From positions 1 through 7,850 of the forward strand of contig JAAFHH010000031.1 in assembly GCA_013297545.1 (NCBI GenBank): 7,850 bases of DNA, written 5' to 3'. Positions 6,324 to 7,850 of this stretch are shown piece after piece. The stretch comes from Alphaproteobacteria bacterium (lineage in GTDB: Bacteria; Pseudomonadota; Alphaproteobacteria; Elsterales; Elsteraceae). The notes beneath the pieces are model-generated. The model searched no databases and had not been told where the DNA came from. It worked only from the letters and a program-made list of their open reading frames with translations. Every line of letters begins with the position of its first letter. Within the stretch, counting starts at the first letter, position 1. The translations under genes and the position numbers were made by a program.

Positions 6324-6340
6324 AACCAGGAGCAACCCTG

Positions 6341-6781
6341 ATGTTGAAACAGGCCATGATCGCAACCGCGCTGATCGCGTGTGCCGCTCCCGCCCTCGCC
6401 CAGCCAACCACGACCCCACCGGCCAGCCGCGCCGAGCGCCACGAGCAGTGGCACAACGCAACGCCCGAACAACGCGCGGAGATGGAACGTCAGCGCCAAG
6501 AGCAGCGCCAGCGGTTCCAGAACGCGACCCCTGAAGAGCGTGCCCAGATGCAAGAGCGCATGCGCGCCGAGCGTCGCGGCCCGGGCTTTGGTCCCGGCAT
6601 GAACCCGAACGCCACGCCGGAAGAACGGGCGCAAATGCAAGAGCGCCTGCGTCAGCGCTTCGCCGAACTGCCGCTGGAACAGCAGCAGCGCCTGCTGGAA
6701 CAGCGCGGGCGCATGGGACCAGGCCACCCCGGCCGTGGTCCGCGCAGTGCGCCGGTTATTCCGCCAGCCGCGGATCGGTAG
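6341..6781 (+). CDS. small exported Gln/Arg/Glu-rich protein with three NATPEERAQM repeats
   Basis: This encodes 146 residues. The first 20 form a clear Sec signal peptide (MLKQAMIATALIACAAPALA, cleavage expected before Q21), so the mature protein is probably periplasmic; the Cys at 14 is within the hydrophobic core and does not form a convincing lipobox. The mature part is hydrophilic and low-complexity. The repeat unit is NATPEQRAEM at 39, NATPEERAQM at 61 and NATPEERAQM at 90, each followed by a run of E, R and Q. Near the end come ELPLEQQQRLLEQRGRM and a Gly/Pro tail. The (T/L)PEQR-type helical caps recall Spy/CpxP-like or DUF3106-like periplasmic proteins, but I cannot assign a family. 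AGGAG (6328-6332) eight bases before the ATG at 6341 fixes the start. A strong hairpin follows nine bases after the stop. Confidence 0.8.
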   Translation: MLKQAMIATALIACAAPALAQPTTTPPASRAERHEQWHNATPEQRAEMERQRQEQRQRFQNATPEERAQMQERMRAERRGPGFGPGMNPNATPEERAQMQERLRQRFAELPLEQQQRLLEQRGRMGPGHPGRGPRSAPVIPPAADR

Positions 6782-6789
6782 CCAAGGGA

Positions 6790-6812
6790 CGGGGTGGGCC
6801 TTGCCCACCCCG
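6790..6812. terminator. GC hairpin between convergent genes, probable shared terminator
   Basis: CGGGGTGGGC (6790-6799) and GCCCACCCCG (6803-6812) pair perfectly over ten bases with loop CTT. It lies in the 39-base gap between the stop codons of the exported-protein gene (+) and the RTX gene (-), so it could end transcription from both sides. No T-run is present on either strand, as is common in high-GC genomes. Confidence 0.65.
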
Positions 6813-6820
6813 ATGCGGCG

Positions 6821-7850
6821 CTAGACGAAATCCCCAACCGTAAACGCGGTGCCGCTGGTGATGTTGGTGCCGACCAATCGGATCAGCAGGTCGGTTGACT
6901 GCGCACCACCTGTACCATCGTTGATCAACGCATATCGGTTGCCGCTGAGGATACCGCTGGTGACATGCACCGTGCCCACCACGACAGCGCTGCTGGTGGA
7001 CGCCGTCGTGCTGCCGAGCCGGAACAGGACGTCGGCTAGCGTGTCAGAGAAGCCGTCGGTCGCTTCGATGGTGAACACAGTCGTGCTGGTCAGGGTCAGC
7101 CCCGTGACCGCATTGGCCGCCAGCCGCACCCGATCGCCGCCAGGGACATCGATGTTCATGATCGTCGTCTGCGCGCCCGCGACCGCGCGGCTTTCCCCAG
7201 GGCCAAACCAGAACACGTCAGCACCGCTATCGCCGTCGAGCGTATCGGCACCGACGCCGCCGAGCAGCGTATCCGGACCCGCTCCGCCATTAAGGGAATC
7301 ATTGCCGCCAAGGCCCATCAGCAAATCGTCGAGCCCGCCACCGGTCAGCGTGTCGTTGGTCGCGATCGGCAGGCCGATTTGGATCTCGCCGAAGATAAAG
7401 TCGCTGGCGGTCAGTTTGGTCGTGGAGATGAGATCGAAGCCGACAGCGGGGTCGGACTTCAGCGTGTAGGTCCAGCCATTGGAGCGCTGGGTCGCCAAGA
7501 AATCGGTTTCGAACTGGGTGAAACTCGTGATGCTAAAGGCGCTGAGGTTCACCCGGTCGGTGCCGCTGACAAAATCCGCGATCACATCCATGTCCATCGT
7601 GCCGACCGCGAACACATCACGCCCGCCGTCACCAAACAGCGTGTCAGCGCCCGTGCCGGCAATCAGCACGTCAATATCGGCGCCACCGACCAACACATCA
7701 TTGCCAGCCCCGCCAAGCAGCACGTCGTTGCCCGCATCGCCGATCAGCGTGTCATTGCCGCCGCCGCTGTCGAGGCGCTGGAAGCCAGCGCCGCCATAGA
7801 GCTTGTCCGCGCCGGAGCCCGTGGTCGCGGTCGAGAACCCGTTGGTGAAG
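6821..7850 (-). CDS. RTX calcium-binding protein, C-terminal part (5' end beyond window)
   Basis: The frame is open from the stop at 6821-6823 to the right edge, so 342 residues are visible and the N-terminus is missing; a GTG at 7723 is internal, since typical repeats continue before it. Two blocks of GGxGxDxLx nonapeptides are present, about 7819-7601 (GNDTLIGDAGNDVLLGGAGN and following) and about 7357-7205 (GGNDSLNGGAGPDTLLGG). Such repeats fold into calcium-binding parallel beta rolls. Between them lies DVIADFVSGTDRVNLSAF, the usual stretch after an RTX block. The C-terminus, NRYALINDGTGGAQSTDLLI then RLVGTNITSGTAFTVGDFV, resembles the bluetail-type surface-protein end. Proteins of this kind are normally exported by type I secretion through a C-terminal signal and act as surface or extracellular proteins. 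No transporter genes or enzymatic domain are in view, so the activity cannot be told. Confidence 0.93.
   Translation of the reverse strand, partial: FTNGFSTATTGSGADKLYGGAGFQRLDSGGGNDTLIGDAGNDVLLGGAGNDVLVGGADIDVLIAGTGADTLFGDGGRDVFAVGTMDMDVIADFVSGTDRVNLSAFSITSFTQFETDFLATQRSNGWTYTLKSDPAVGFDLISTTKLTASDFIFGEIQIGLPIATNDTLTGGGLDDLLMGLGGNDSLNGGAGPDTLLGGVGADTLDGDSGADVFWFGPGESRAVAGAQTTIMNIDVPGGDRVRLAANAVTGLTLTSTTVFTIEATDGFSDTLADVLFRLGSTTASTSSAVVVGTVHVTSGILSGNRYALINDGTGGAQSTDLLIRLVGTNITSGTAFTVGDFV

Noticed and set aside
5578..6461. Two long - strand frames opposite the 177-residue gene
   Set aside because: They are antisense to a frame with a good ribosome binding site and coherent protein, start within no recognisable signal, and look like low-complexity shadow translations.
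6849..7799. Ser/Pro-rich + strand frames opposite the RTX gene
   Set aside because: They are mirror products of the Gly/Asp-rich RTX repeats; the - strand reading has clear GGxGxDxL motifs.
7205..7850. DNA tandem repeat or CRISPR-like array
   Set aside because: The periodicity is the degenerate codon pattern of RTX nonapeptides; there are no identical repeats with unique spacers.

Overview
This is high-GC DNA that most resembles an alphaproteobacterium. The evidence is a DUF4169-type small protein, the rpmI-rplT-pheS-pheT gene order without infC beside it, and the character of the PheS and PheT proteins. An Acetobacteraceae or other Rhodospirillales host is my guess, not something the sequence proves.

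Positions 1-4525 are a housekeeping block on the + strand. A GC-rich hairpin (1-22) precedes a 60-residue DUF4169 protein (89-271). Next come ribosomal proteins bL35 (rpmI) and bL20 (rplT), followed by both subunits of phenylalanyl-tRNA synthetase. pheS and pheT overlap by ATGA. The short rplT-pheS gap holds two strong hairpins that share bases and cannot form together.

Positions 4514-5524 on the - strand encode a complete zinc-dependent deacylase of the aspartoacylase / succinylglutamate desuccinylase (AstE/DoeB) family. Its 3' end overlaps the 3' end of pheT by 12 bp, tail to tail, and the two stop codons can pair with each other in one hairpin.

Positions 5525-5742 form a divergent control region and are the most interesting part of the window. 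They hold two perfect palindromes with the same core, TGCGA-N5-TCGCA, centred 62 bp apart, followed by a strong GC hairpin in the leader of the + strand gene. This looks like a paired operator for one dimeric repressor, possibly of the Fur type. It would serve the deacylase, the divergent unknown gene, or both.

Positions 5743-6781 carry two + strand genes: a 177-residue protein of unknown function, possibly DUF6628-like, and a small exported Gln/Arg/Glu-rich protein with three NATPEERAQM-type repeats. A perfect GC hairpin (6790-6812) separates them from a convergent - strand gene. That gene runs off the right edge and encodes the C-terminal part of an RTX (calcium-binding, probably type I-secreted) protein with a bluetail-like end.

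I see no mobile element, CRISPR array, tRNA, rRNA or defence system. The window is mostly ordinary core genome; its novelty lies in intergenic control elements and in two small poorly characterised proteins.
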